Shown here in pieces: positions 44,200 to 52,200 of a DNA stretch of 64,000 nt. Made by a program: the position numbers and the translations under genes. Source of the stretch: Hyphomicrobium sp. Lineage in GTDB: Bacteria > Pseudomonadota > Alphaproteobacteria > Rhizobiales > Hyphomicrobiaceae. The DNA lies in assembly GCA_017512425.1 (NCBI GenBank), contig JAFWGI010000012.1, positions 372,001 through 436,000 on the forward strand. The letters are read 5' to 3'. The notes beneath the pieces are model-generated. The model was given only the letters and a program-made list of their open reading frames with translations. It ran no database searches and was not told the origin of the DNA. The first letter of the stretch is position 1. Each line of letters opens with the position of its first letter.

Positions 44200-44528
44200 G
44201 CGCACCCGTAAAAATCGGCGATCTGCGCAATCGCGTGCAGATTGAAAGCGCCGCGCGCGCGAGCGATGGCGGCGGTGGCGCGACGGTAACATGGACCGCC
44301 GTCGCCGACGTTTGGGCCGCGATCTGGACAAGGACGAGCGGCGAGACGTTCGAGCATGATCGTACAGCTGGCCGCGCGACACACGACATCTGGATACGGC
44401 ATCGCGCTGGCGTGAAGCCGGAAATGCGCATCCGCAGCGGCACGCGCGTCTTCGACATTCTGGGCGTCATCGATGTCGAGGATCGCGCCCGGTGGTTGAA
44501 ACTCCCGGTGCTGGAGCGTGACCTATGA
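44196..44528 (+). CDS. GTA head-tail adaptor (head closure protein)
   Basis: 110 residues of the SPP1 gp16-like head-tail joining family: IGDLRNRVQIESAARASDGG, WAAIWTRTSGETFEHDR and the ending DVEDRARWLKLPVLERDL. It overlaps the connector gene and the next small gene by 4 bases each, a translationally coupled chain. Confidence 0.92.
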   Translation: MSAPVKIGDLRNRVQIESAARASDGGGGATVTWTAVADVWAAIWTRTSGETFEHDRTAGRATHDIWIRHRAGVKPEMRIRSGTRVFDILGVIDVEDRARWLKLPVLERDL

Positions 44529-44698
44529 CGTCAAACCGCGAGCCCCGCGAGGCGCCGGCGTGGACGAGCGATCCGCGCGTCCGGCGGCAGATGACCGAGC
44601 AGATCAAGCAGCGGCGTGCCAAGCGCATGCGCGCACTTGAAACGTTTGAGCTGGCGCTCCGCGTGCCTGAGCCCCGCGCGCGTGAGACAAGCAAATAG
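44525..44698 (+). CDS. Small GTA-cluster protein (57 residues)
   Basis: Reads MTSNREPREAPAWTSDPRVR, then RQMTEQIKQRRAKRMRALET and ends PRARETSK. Its ATG overlaps the previous stop codon (ATGA) and it ends 8 bases before the next gene, filling the gap exactly. It is a basic helical protein with no recognised family. Coupling and tight spacing support a real gene. Confidence 0.7.
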   Translation: MTSNREPREAPAWTSDPRVRRQMTEQIKQRRAKRMRALETFELALRVPEPRARETSK

Positions 44699-44706
44699 GA
44701 GAGGCC

Positions 44707-45114
44707 ATGCCGGCAGCAGGATTTGCACTTCAAAAAGCGCTCTATGCAACGTTGAGCGGCAACGCAGGCGTTGTCGCGGCGCTCGGTGGCGCGCGGGTTT
44801 ATGATGACGTGCCGTCGCGCACCGAGTTCCCATACATCACCTTTGGTCAGTCGACGGCGCGCGACTGGTCCACAGGAACGGAACCTGGCCGCGAGCATAC
44901 GATCACGCTGCATGTCTGGTCGCGGGGACGTGGTCGCAAGCAGACGGATGACGTGATGGCGGCTGCCGAGACGGCATTGCACGACGCGGCTTTGGTGCTC
45001 GACGGACACCGGCTGATCAATCTGCGGCACGAATTTTCCGACGCGCGGCGCGAGCCTGATGGCGAGACCTTTCACGGTATAGCGCGCTATCGCGCCGTAA
45101 CCGAGCCACTCTAG
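44707..45114 (+). CDS. GTA tail terminator (DUF3168)
   Basis: 135 residues of the DUF3168 family: LQKALYATLSGNAGVVAALG, VYDDVPSRTEFPYITFG and the repeated HTITLHVWSRGRGRKQTDDV block. It caps the tail tube below the head (g8 position). AGGAG lies upstream. A family C repeat follows directly after TAG. Confidence 0.92.
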   Translation: MPAAGFALQKALYATLSGNAGVVAALGGARVYDDVPSRTEFPYITFGQSTARDWSTGTEPGREHTITLHVWSRGRGRKQTDDVMAAAETALHDAALVLDGHRLINLRHEFSDARREPDGETFHGIARYRAVTEPL

Positions 45115-45226
45115 TTGCGCTCACGGTGGCTATTCGGCGCGCTCGCGCGCCGGCCACCTCCGCGTGGGCGGCGCTTGCGCCGTCGCCCGGTCGGGCTCTC
45201 GGACCTGCGGTCCGAATGCCAGTCCG
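45115..45226. repeat. Family C repeat C2, starting at the DUF3168 stop codon
   Basis: Begins TTGCGCTCACGGTGGCTATT immediately after TAG. Hairpins: GGTGGC with GCCACC enclosing GGCGCGCTCGCGCGCC, GGCGGCGCTTGCGCCGTCGCC-like, and CGGACCTGCGGTCCG. Same order as C1 and C3. Confidence 0.85.
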
Positions 45227-45276
45227 AAAGATCAAGACAACATAGCCCACCAGTCGATTTTGGAGATACACACACG

Positions 45277-45690
45277 ATGGCAGCACAAAAGGGCAAAGAC
45301 CTTCTGTTGAAGGTCGATAGCACGGGCGCGGGTGTTTACACGACGGTTGCCGGATTGCGATCACGGACGTTCGCGGTCAACGCCGAATCCGTCGATATCA
45401 CGCACAGCGAAAGCTCAGGCCGATGGCGCGAACTGCTGTCGGGAGCTGGCGCGAAATCGGCGCGCGTGACCGGTTCGGGCGTGTTCAAGGATGTGGCGTC
45501 GGATGCGACGGTGCGCGATTACATTTTCAATGGCACGATCCGCAACTGGCAGGTGGTCGTCCCTGACTTCGGCACGATCGAAGGCCCGTTTCATATCTCG
45601 GCGATCGATTATTCAGGCCGCCACGATGGCGAAGTTGCGTTCGAGTTGACGCTCGAAAGCGCGGGCGCGCTGAGCTTCGCTGCGCTTTAG
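45277..45690 (+). CDS. GTA major tail (tube) protein
   Basis: 137 residues of the TP901-1-like major tail family: AQKGKDLLLKVDSTGAGVYT, NAESVDITHSESSGRWRELL and the ending YSGRHDGEVAFELTLESAGA. GGAG lies before ATG 45277. It forms the tail tube. A family C repeat begins directly after TAG. Confidence 0.93.
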   Translation: MAAQKGKDLLLKVDSTGAGVYTTVAGLRSRTFAVNAESVDITHSESSGRWRELLSGAGAKSARVTGSGVFKDVASDATVRDYIFNGTIRNWQVVVPDFGTIEGPFHISAIDYSGRHDGEVAFELTLESAGALSFAAL

Positions 45691-45795
45691 TCCGCTCACG
45701 GTCGCTATTCCTCGCTGTCGCGCCGGCCACCTCCGCGAGGGCGGCGCTATGCGCCGTCGCGCGGTCGCGCTCACGGACCTTCGGTCGGAAGTCGA
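45691..45795. repeat. Family C repeat C3, starting at the tail-protein stop codon
   Basis: Begins TCCGCTCACGGTCGCTATTC immediately after TAG and contains GCCGGCCACCTCCGCGAGGG, GGCGGCGCTATGCGCCGTCGC-like and CGGACCTTCGGTCGG hairpin parts in the same order as C1 and C2. Confidence 0.85.
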
Positions 45796-45880
45796 CCAGC
45801 GTTCGAAATCGTTTTCAGATCACTTCGGCCGAAGGCCGGAAAGCAAGGCGACCCGCGGGAACCGCGCCCCAAAATTCCGC

Positions 45881-45922
45881 GCGCGTTGCGGCCGGCTCCG
45901 CGAAAGCGGAGTCGCAACGCGC
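45881..45922. repeat. Family A palindromic repeat A7
   Basis: Arms GCGCGTTGCG and CGCAACGCGC around GCCGGCTCCGCGAAAGCGGAGT. Intergenic, 28 bases before the next GTA gene. Confidence 0.85.
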
Positions 45923-45949
45923 AACCAAAAAACGTGAGCGAAATAAAAC

Positions 45950-46324
45950 ATGCCAAACCTACATCGTGGTGAGATCGAGGCGCGGTTCGATGGCGTGCCG
46001 TATCGCCTGGTGCTGACGCTCGGCGCGTTGGCAGACCTCGAAAGCGCGTTTGGCGACGAGGATATGCTGGCGCTTGCAGCGCGCTTCGAGCGCGGACGCT
46101 TATCCTCGCGCGATTGCGTCAAGATCATCGGCGCGGGGTTACGTGGAGCGGGGTCGACGTTGAGCGACGAAGACGTCGCGCGCATGCAGGCTGACGGCGG
46201 CGTTGCGGGGTTTGTCGATTGCGTCGCGCGGCTTTTGACGGCGACGTTCGGAGGTTCGGCCGCAGTGGACCATACGAACGGAGGCGGCGGAAGCGCATCC
46301 GCCCCTTTCCCTGGCGCGACGTGA
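45950..46324 (+). CDS. GTA tail assembly chaperone (gp10 family)
   Basis: 124 residues: HRGEIEARFDGVPYRLVLTL, GALADLESAFGDEDMLALAA and LSSRDCVKIIGAGLRGAG match the GTA family tail-chaperone proteins. It lies directly before a second small chaperone gene, a common paired layout in siphophage tails. The end overlaps the next start (TGATG). Confidence 0.9.
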   Translation: MPNLHRGEIEARFDGVPYRLVLTLGALADLESAFGDEDMLALAARFERGRLSSRDCVKIIGAGLRGAGSTLSDEDVARMQADGGVAGFVDCVARLLTATFGGSAAVDHTNGGGGSASAPFPGAT

Positions 46325-46494
46325 TGGCGATCGGGCTCGGCGTTCTCGGTCTCGCGCCAGCGATCTTCTGGGCGCTGACGCCGAAAGAACTCGACGCCGC
46401 GTTGCGCGGACGCTTCGGCGATGCGCGCGCCGTGTCGGCGCTGTCGCGCGGAGAGCTTGGCGATTTGATGCAGCAGTTTCCTGATGGAGCGTGA
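46324..46494 (+). CDS. GTA tail assembly chaperone-like protein (gp10.1 position)
   Basis: 56 residues from ATG 46324: MAIGLGVLGLAPAIFWALTP, then KELDAALRGRFGDA. This is the small phage tail chaperone family. Related proteins usually have about 8 residues before this Met, and the conserved PFPWRD is encoded in frame just upstream of 46324. Translation may therefore begin inside the previous gene, possibly from GTG 46321 or a rarer codon after GGAGG at 46277, or by frameshift. Confidence 0.8.
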   Translation: MAIGLGVLGLAPAIFWALTPKELDAALRGRFGDARAVSALSRGELGDLMQQFPDGA

Positions 46495-46500
46495 CGAGCG

Positions 46501-47118
46501 ATGGCTGACAACACTGTTGATGCCGCAAATCCGAATGGGTGGGGCGGATCGTGGACGCGCATGGTCGAGATCGATGCCGATACGACCAAGTTCGAGCGCA
46601 AGATCGATGACGCAGAGCGCATGGGGCGGCGCTTTTCAACAAATCTGCTGTCGGCATTCGAAGCCGTCGCGTTCAAAGGCAAGAGCCTCAACGACGTCTT
46701 CAAGTCGCTGGCGCTGAGTTTGTCGAGCATGGTGTTGAAGACGGCGTTCGCGCCGTTGCAGCAATCCTTCGCGTCGTCGTTCGCCGGGTTTTTCAAAGGG
46801 CTGATGCCGTTCGCCAAGGGTGGCGTGCTCAGTCAAGGCACGCCCGTGCCCTTCGCGCAGGGCGGCGTGATCGCAAGTCCAATAGCGTTTCCGCTGGCCG
46901 GTGGGCACACGGGGCTAGCCGGCGAACGCGGCGCCGAAGCGATAATGCCGCTGGCGCGCGGACCGGATGGCCGGCTCGGCGTTGTCGCGAGCGGCAGCGG
47001 CGGCCCTGCGATCACGATCAATATCCAGACGCCGGACGTCGAAGGCTTCAATCGTTCGCAGACGCAAGTCGCGGCAATGATTGCGCGCGCAGCGGCTCTC
47101 GGTCAGCGGAATTTGTAG
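46501..47118 (+). CDS. GTA tail tape measure protein
   Basis: 205 residues, short as usual for GTA g11. The middle has an amphipathic/hydrophobic stretch (LSLSSMVLKTAFAPLQQSFA) and the Gly-rich tail repeats typical of tape measure proteins (FAKGGVLSQGTPVPFAQGG, then GERGAEAIMPLARGPDGRL). Length sets the GTA tail length. It starts 6 bases after the previous stop. Confidence 0.9.
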   Translation: MADNTVDAANPNGWGGSWTRMVEIDADTTKFERKIDDAERMGRRFSTNLLSAFEAVAFKGKSLNDVFKSLALSLSSMVLKTAFAPLQQSFASSFAGFFKGLMPFAKGGVLSQGTPVPFAQGGVIASPIAFPLAGGHTGLAGERGAEAIMPLARGPDGRLGVVASGSGGPAITINIQTPDVEGFNRSQTQVAAMIARAAALGQRNL

Positions 47119-47149
47119 TCCAGTCATCGCCCTCGATGGGGCGTTCTGT

Positions 47150-47268
47150 TCCCCCTCTCCCCATCACTGCACGTGATGGGGAGAGGGTCGGGGTGAGGGG
47201 CAGAACTCGCACCGAACGTTAGTCTGCCCCTCACCCTATCCCTCTCCCCGTGAAGGACGGAAAGAGGG
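47150..47268. repeat. Family B-like palindromic repeat, variant
   Basis: Contains CCCCCTCTCCCCATCACTGC, GTGATGGGGAGAGGGTCGG, GGTGAGGGGCAGA and the opposing TGCCCCTCACCCTATCCC. It keeps the CCCTCTCC...GGGGTGAGGGG frame of family B with different inner sequence. It lies between the tape measure and distal tail genes. Confidence 0.75.
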
Positions 47269-47330
47269 GACTGTACTGTCCATCAAACTCGTCTCCCTAC
47301 ACCGCATGAGAGGGAGAACAGTGAGCACAC

Positions 47331-47969
47331 ATGTCGTTTCATGAGGTTCGGTTTCCGACGGCGATTTCGCGCGGCGCGACGGGTGGGCCTGAGCGGCGCA
47401 CCGATGTCGTCGTGCTCGGGTCAGGCTTTGAAGAACGCAACAGCCGCTGGGCCGATAGCCGCCGCAGCTACAACGCCGGCTACGGCGTTAAGTCGCTGAA
47501 CGATTTGCACGCCGTCATCGCGTTCTTCGAGGAGCGGCGCGGCAAGCTTTACGGCTTTCGCTGGAAGGACCAGAGCGATTGGAAATCGTGCCCGCCGGAG
47601 GCAACGACATCGGCGCTCGACCAGGTGATCGGCACAGGCACCGGAGCGCTCACGGCGTTTCAATTGAAGAAAGTCTATGGCAGCGCATTTCAGCCGTGGT
47701 CGCGCACGATCAGGAAGCCTGTCGCCGGCACGCTTAAGGTCGCGGTTGCGGGCGTGGCGCGAACGCTTGGCGTGCATTTTACGGTTGATGCCGCGACGGG
47801 CGTCGTGACGTTTCTCGCAGGCAACATTCCGGCCGCGGGCGCGAGCGTCACCGCCGGGTTTGAGTTCGATGTTCCCGTGCGGTTCGACACCGACAAACTC
47901 GAAGTCAACGTCAGCGGCTTCAGTCACGGCGCGATCCCCAACATCCCCGTCGTAGAGGTGCGGCTATGA
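47331..47969 (+). CDS. GTA distal tail protein (DUF2460, gp12)
   Basis: 212 residues: FHEVRFPTAISRGATGGPER, RRSYNAGYGVKSLNDLHAVI and FFEERRGKLYGFRWKDQSDW are the DUF2460/TIGR02217 hallmarks. It forms the distal tail ring between tube and baseplate. Its stop overlaps the next start by 4 bases. Confidence 0.93.
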   Translation: MSFHEVRFPTAISRGATGGPERRTDVVVLGSGFEERNSRWADSRRSYNAGYGVKSLNDLHAVIAFFEERRGKLYGFRWKDQSDWKSCPPEATTSALDQVIGTGTGALTAFQLKKVYGSAFQPWSRTIRKPVAGTLKVAVAGVARTLGVHFTVDAATGVVTFLAGNIPAAGASVTAGFEFDVPVRFDTDKLEVNVSGFSHGAIPNIPVVEVRL

Positions 47970-48826
47970 AGCTTCTGCCCGCAGGCATGGATGCGCATTT
48001 GGCGTCGCGCGCGACGACGCTGTGCTGGTGCTGGCGATTGACGCGCAAGGACGGTGCTGTGTTCGGCTTCACCGATCATGACAAAGCATTGACGTTCGAC
48101 GGGACGACGTTCGAAGCCTCAGCCGGATTTGAAGTGAGCGATATCAAAGACGGTGTCGGCTTGTCCGTCGACAATCTCGATGTGAGCGGCGCACTGACAT
48201 CGGCGGCGCTGACCGACGATGACTTGTCGGCAGGACGCTACGACGATGCTCGCGTCGAAATCTTTCGCGTGAACTGGCAGAACGTCGCGCAGCGCATTCT
48301 GATGCGCTCTGGCAGTCTTGGCGAAGTGCGCCGCACGGGCAAAGCCTTCTCAGCCGAAGTGCGCGGGCTGCAGCACTATTTGCAGCAACCGAAAGGACGG
48401 TTGTTCCAATATACCTGCGATGCCGATCTCGGTGACGCGCGCTGCGGCGTCAATCTGACGTCGCCAACCTATCGCGGTACGGCGGCTATCGCAGCGGTGC
48501 AGAGCCCGCGGCGATTTACGGTTTCTGGCCTCACGGCCTACGATCACGAGTTTTTCACGCGCGGCCTGGCGGCGTTTACATCGGGTCCCGCGTCGGGCAC
48601 GGCTATCGAGATCAAAGCGCACACTAAAATAGCAGGCGTCGTCACGCTCGAACTCTGGAGCGAAGCGGAGGGGCCGCCGGTCGCCGGCAACACGATTGTC
48701 GTGACGGCTGGATGCGACAAGCGGATCGAGACGTGCCGCGCGCGATTTGCGAATGCGATCAACTTTCGCGGCTTTCCATCGATGCCGGGGAACGAATATC
48801 TGACCAAGGTTGCGCGGAAAGCTTAG
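47966..48826 (+). CDS. GTA baseplate hub protein (DUF2163, gp13)
   Basis: 286 residues of the DUF2163/TIGR02218 family. Residues 1-150 include GFTDHDKALTFDGTTFEASA and FRVNWQNVAQRILMRSGSLG. The C-terminal half has Cys residues (YTCDADLGDARCGV; AGCDKRIETCRARF) in the positions reported to hold an iron-sulfur cluster in the R. capsulatus GTA hub, ending FRGFPSMPGNEYL. It connects the tail to the megatron. Confidence 0.93.
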   Translation: MKLLPAGMDAHLASRATTLCWCWRLTRKDGAVFGFTDHDKALTFDGTTFEASAGFEVSDIKDGVGLSVDNLDVSGALTSAALTDDDLSAGRYDDARVEIFRVNWQNVAQRILMRSGSLGEVRRTGKAFSAEVRGLQHYLQQPKGRLFQYTCDADLGDARCGVNLTSPTYRGTAAIAAVQSPRRFTVSGLTAYDHEFFTRGLAAFTSGPASGTAIEIKAHTKIAGVVTLELWSEAEGPPVAGNTIVVTAGCDKRIETCRARFANAINFRGFPSMPGNEYLTKVARKA

Positions 48827-48829
48827 GCA

Positions 48830-49279
48830 ATGACCGAAATGACAACAGGCGCGCGCATCGTCGAGATAGCGCGCGGGTGGATCGGCACGCCGTATCATCA
48901 TCAGGCGAGCCGCAAGGGTGTTGGCGCGGACTGCCTTGGTCTGGTGCGTGGCATCTACCGTGACGTCATGGGCCGCGATGCCGATGTGACGGCGAACTAC
49001 ACGCGCGACTGGGCGGAGGCGAGCGGCGTCGAGACGATGTTGGCGGGGGCCAGTTCGCATCTCGATCAAATTGACGTCCGAGACATGCGGCCGGGCGATG
49101 TGATCGTCTTTCGATTGCGCCACGGATGTGTTGCCAAACACGCAGCGATCGTCGCGACGCCGGAGACGATGATCCACGCAATGGAAGGCTGCACCGTTTC
49201 CGAAGTGGCGTTGTCGCCGTGGTGGCGGCGGCGTATCGCCGGCGCGTTTCGCTTTCCTCAGTCTATCAACGGAGCTTGA
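48830..49279 (+). CDS. GTA NlpC/P60 peptidase (gp14)
   Basis: 149 residues. The catalytic Cys is in GVGADCLGLVRGIY, His in KHAAIVATPE and the third His-type residue in MIHAMEGCTV. GTYHHQ-like substrate contacts precede the Cys (GTPYHHQASRKG). It cuts peptidoglycan peptides so the GTA tail can pass the cell wall. The gene lies 3 bases after the hub gene and 3 before the megatron gene. Confidence 0.93.
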   Translation: MTEMTTGARIVEIARGWIGTPYHHQASRKGVGADCLGLVRGIYRDVMGRDADVTANYTRDWAEASGVETMLAGASSHLDQIDVRDMRPGDVIVFRLRHGCVAKHAAIVATPETMIHAMEGCTVSEVALSPWWRRRIAGAFRFPQSINGA

Positions 49280-49282
49280 GAC

Positions 49283-52200
49283 ATGGCGACGCTCGCCCTT
49301 GCAGCCGTCGGCGCGTCCGTCGGCGGCGCGCTGCTGCCGGCCGGCGTGTCGTTTCTCGGCGCAACGCTGACCGGCGCGGCGATTGGATCGCAGGTTGGCG
49401 CATTCGCCGGTTCGTATATCGACAACGCACTGTTTGGAGCATCGGGACAGAGCCGCGCCGTCGAAGGCCCGCGCCTCAGCAACTTGCAGGTGACCGCGTC
49501 CACCGAAGGCGCGCCGATTCCGCGGCTCTACGGCGGCGCGCGGCTTGGCGGACAAGTCATCTGGGCAACCGATTTCGAAGAAGAAGCGGTGACGTCATCG
49601 CAATCGGCGGGCGGCGCCAAGGGCGGCGGCTTTGGAGGAGCTGAAAGCAAGCGCACCGACTACCGCTACTACGCCAATCTCGCGATTGCACTTTGCGAAG
49701 GCCCGGTGTCGCGCATCGGCCGCGTGTGGGCTGACGGACGCGAGCTCGATCTGACGAATATTCTGTGGCGCTTGCACACGGGCGGTGAGGACGGCAGCGT
49801 CGACAGTTTGATTTCAGCGCGCGAAGGCGCTGGCAACGCTCCGGCGTATCGCGGCGTCGCTTACATCGTGTTCGAGCGACTGGCGCTCGCCGACTTCGGC
49901 AATCGCGTGCCGCAATTTTCGTTCGAGGTATTTCGCAGCACCGATGATGCCGATCGCAACATCAAAGGCGTGGTGCTGATTCCCGGATCGGGCGAATTTG
50001 TCTATGCGACCGAGCCGGTGCGCCAGCAATTCGAGGAAGGCTCGGCGCTGCCGCTTAATGTGCACACGCTGCAAGGCCCGACCGATTGGGATGTCGCCGC
50101 CGATCAATTGCAGGCCGCATTGCCAAATGCCAAGAACGTGTCGCTGGTCGTCAGCTGGTTCGGCACGGATTTGCGCGCCGGCCAGTGCCAGGTGAAGCCG
50201 GGCGTCGATAGCGCCAACAAGAACACGGCGCCGCTGACGTGGAGTGTCGCGGGACAATCGCGCGGCTCGGCGTATGTCGTCAGCCAGATCTCGGGCCGCG
50301 CCGCCTATGGCGGGACGCCGTCCGATCAGACGGTAGTCGCTGCCATTCGCGATCTCAACGCGCGCGGCGTCGCGGTGACCGTCAACCCTTTCATCCTGAT
50401 GGATGTCGCGGCGGGGAATACGCTCGCCAATCCATACGGCGGCGCGAGCCAGCCGGCATATCCCTGGCGCGGGCGCATCACGTGCCATCCAGCCGCTGGG
50501 CAGCCGGGCACCGTCGACAAGACGGCCGCGGCCGCAACGCAAATCACGGCCTTCGTCGGAACTGCCACGCCGGCGCACTTCACGCTTTCCGGCGATACGG
50601 TCGTGTATTCGGGGCCGGCGGAGTGGTCGTACCGGCGCATGATTTTGCATCATGCCTATCTCGCCAAGGCGGCGGGCGGTGTGCATGCGTTCCTGATCGG
50701 CTCGGAGTTGCGCGGGCTGACGGGTGTCAGATCGAGCGCCTCGGCGTTTCCGTTTGTCACGGCGCTGATCGCGCTCGCGGCCGACGTGCGCGCGATCCTC
50801 GGACCGTCGGTCAAAATCGTCTACGCGGCGGACTGGTCGGAGTATTTCGGATACCAACCGCCGGACGGCACGGGCGACGTTTATTTTCATCTCGATCCGC
50901 TCTGGGCGTCGCCGTCGATCGATGCGATCGGCATTGACGTCTATTGGCCGCTCGCCGACTGGCGCGAGGGTCGGACGCATCTCGACTATCAGGCCGGATA
51001 CCGGTCGACGCACGATCTGGCTTACTTGAAATCGAACATGCAGGGCGGCGAAGGCTACGACTGGTATTACGCGTCTGATGCCAATCGTAACGCGCAAGTG
51101 CGCACGCCGATCACGGATAGCTACGGCAGGCCGTGGGTCTATCGCTATAAGGACATCAAGTCGTGGTGGCTGAACCAGCACTTTAATCGCCCAGGCGGTG
51201 TGCAAAGCGGAACGGCGACCGCGTGGGTACCGCAATCGAAGCCATTCTGGCTGATGGAGATCGGCTGTCCGGCCGTCGACAAGGGCGCCAATCAGCCGAA
51301 TGTCTTCGTCGATCCGAAGAGCGTCGAGAACGCGCTGCCATACTATTCAAAAGGCACCCGCGATGATCTGATGCAACGGCGGTTTCTGCAGGCGTTCATC
51401 GAAGCCTTCGACTGGACGGCCGCAGGATACATCGCGGGCCTGAACCCGGTGTCGGCCGTCTACGGCGGACGCATGGTCAGCCTCGATCACATCCACGTCT
51501 ATTGTTGGGATGCGCGCCCCTATCCGGCGTTTCCATTCGAGCAAGACGTCTGGGGCGATGGCGCGAACTGGGCGCCTGGCCATTGGTTGAACGGCCGCGT
51601 TTCGAGCGGATCGCTCGACCGGGTTGTTGCGACGATACTGCAGGACTACGGGTTTACCGACTACATCGCCGGTGCTTTGAGCGGTACGGTGCCGGGATAT
51701 GTGATCGACCGCGTGATGCCGGCCCGCGACGCGTTACAGCCTTTGGAGCTCGCGTATTTTTTCGATAGCGTCGAAAGCGGCGGCAAAATCCGGTTTCAGC
51801 ATCGCGGCCAGAACGGTCCCGTCGCACATTTCAGCGAGTTGGATCTCGTCGAGCCGCGAGCGGGCGATAGCCTGCTGTCGTTGACCCGCGCCCAGGAAAC
51901 GGAGTTGCCGGCGTCGGCGAAGGTTCGTTTTCTGTCGCTCGAAGATGACTATCAACAGGCGGTCGCCGAAGCCCGGCGCTTGACGGGCGCGAGCGGACGC
52001 GTCGCGCAGGCTGATATTGCCGTCGTGCTCGATGACGCGCTGGCGCGGCCGATTGCGGAGACGTGGTTGTTTGAAGCCTGGGCGGCGCGCGAGCGGGCGT
52101 CGTTTGCGCTACCGCCATCGTCGCTCGCGATCGAGCCGGGTGACGTCGTGACGATCGCGGCTGGAAACACGACGCGGCCGTTGCGCATTACCGATATCTC

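Noticed and set aside
49814..51235. A 473-codon open frame antisense to the megatron gene
   Set aside because: It mirrors the codon pattern of the megatron, is extremely Arg-rich and shows no family motif; a usual shadow in high-GC DNA.
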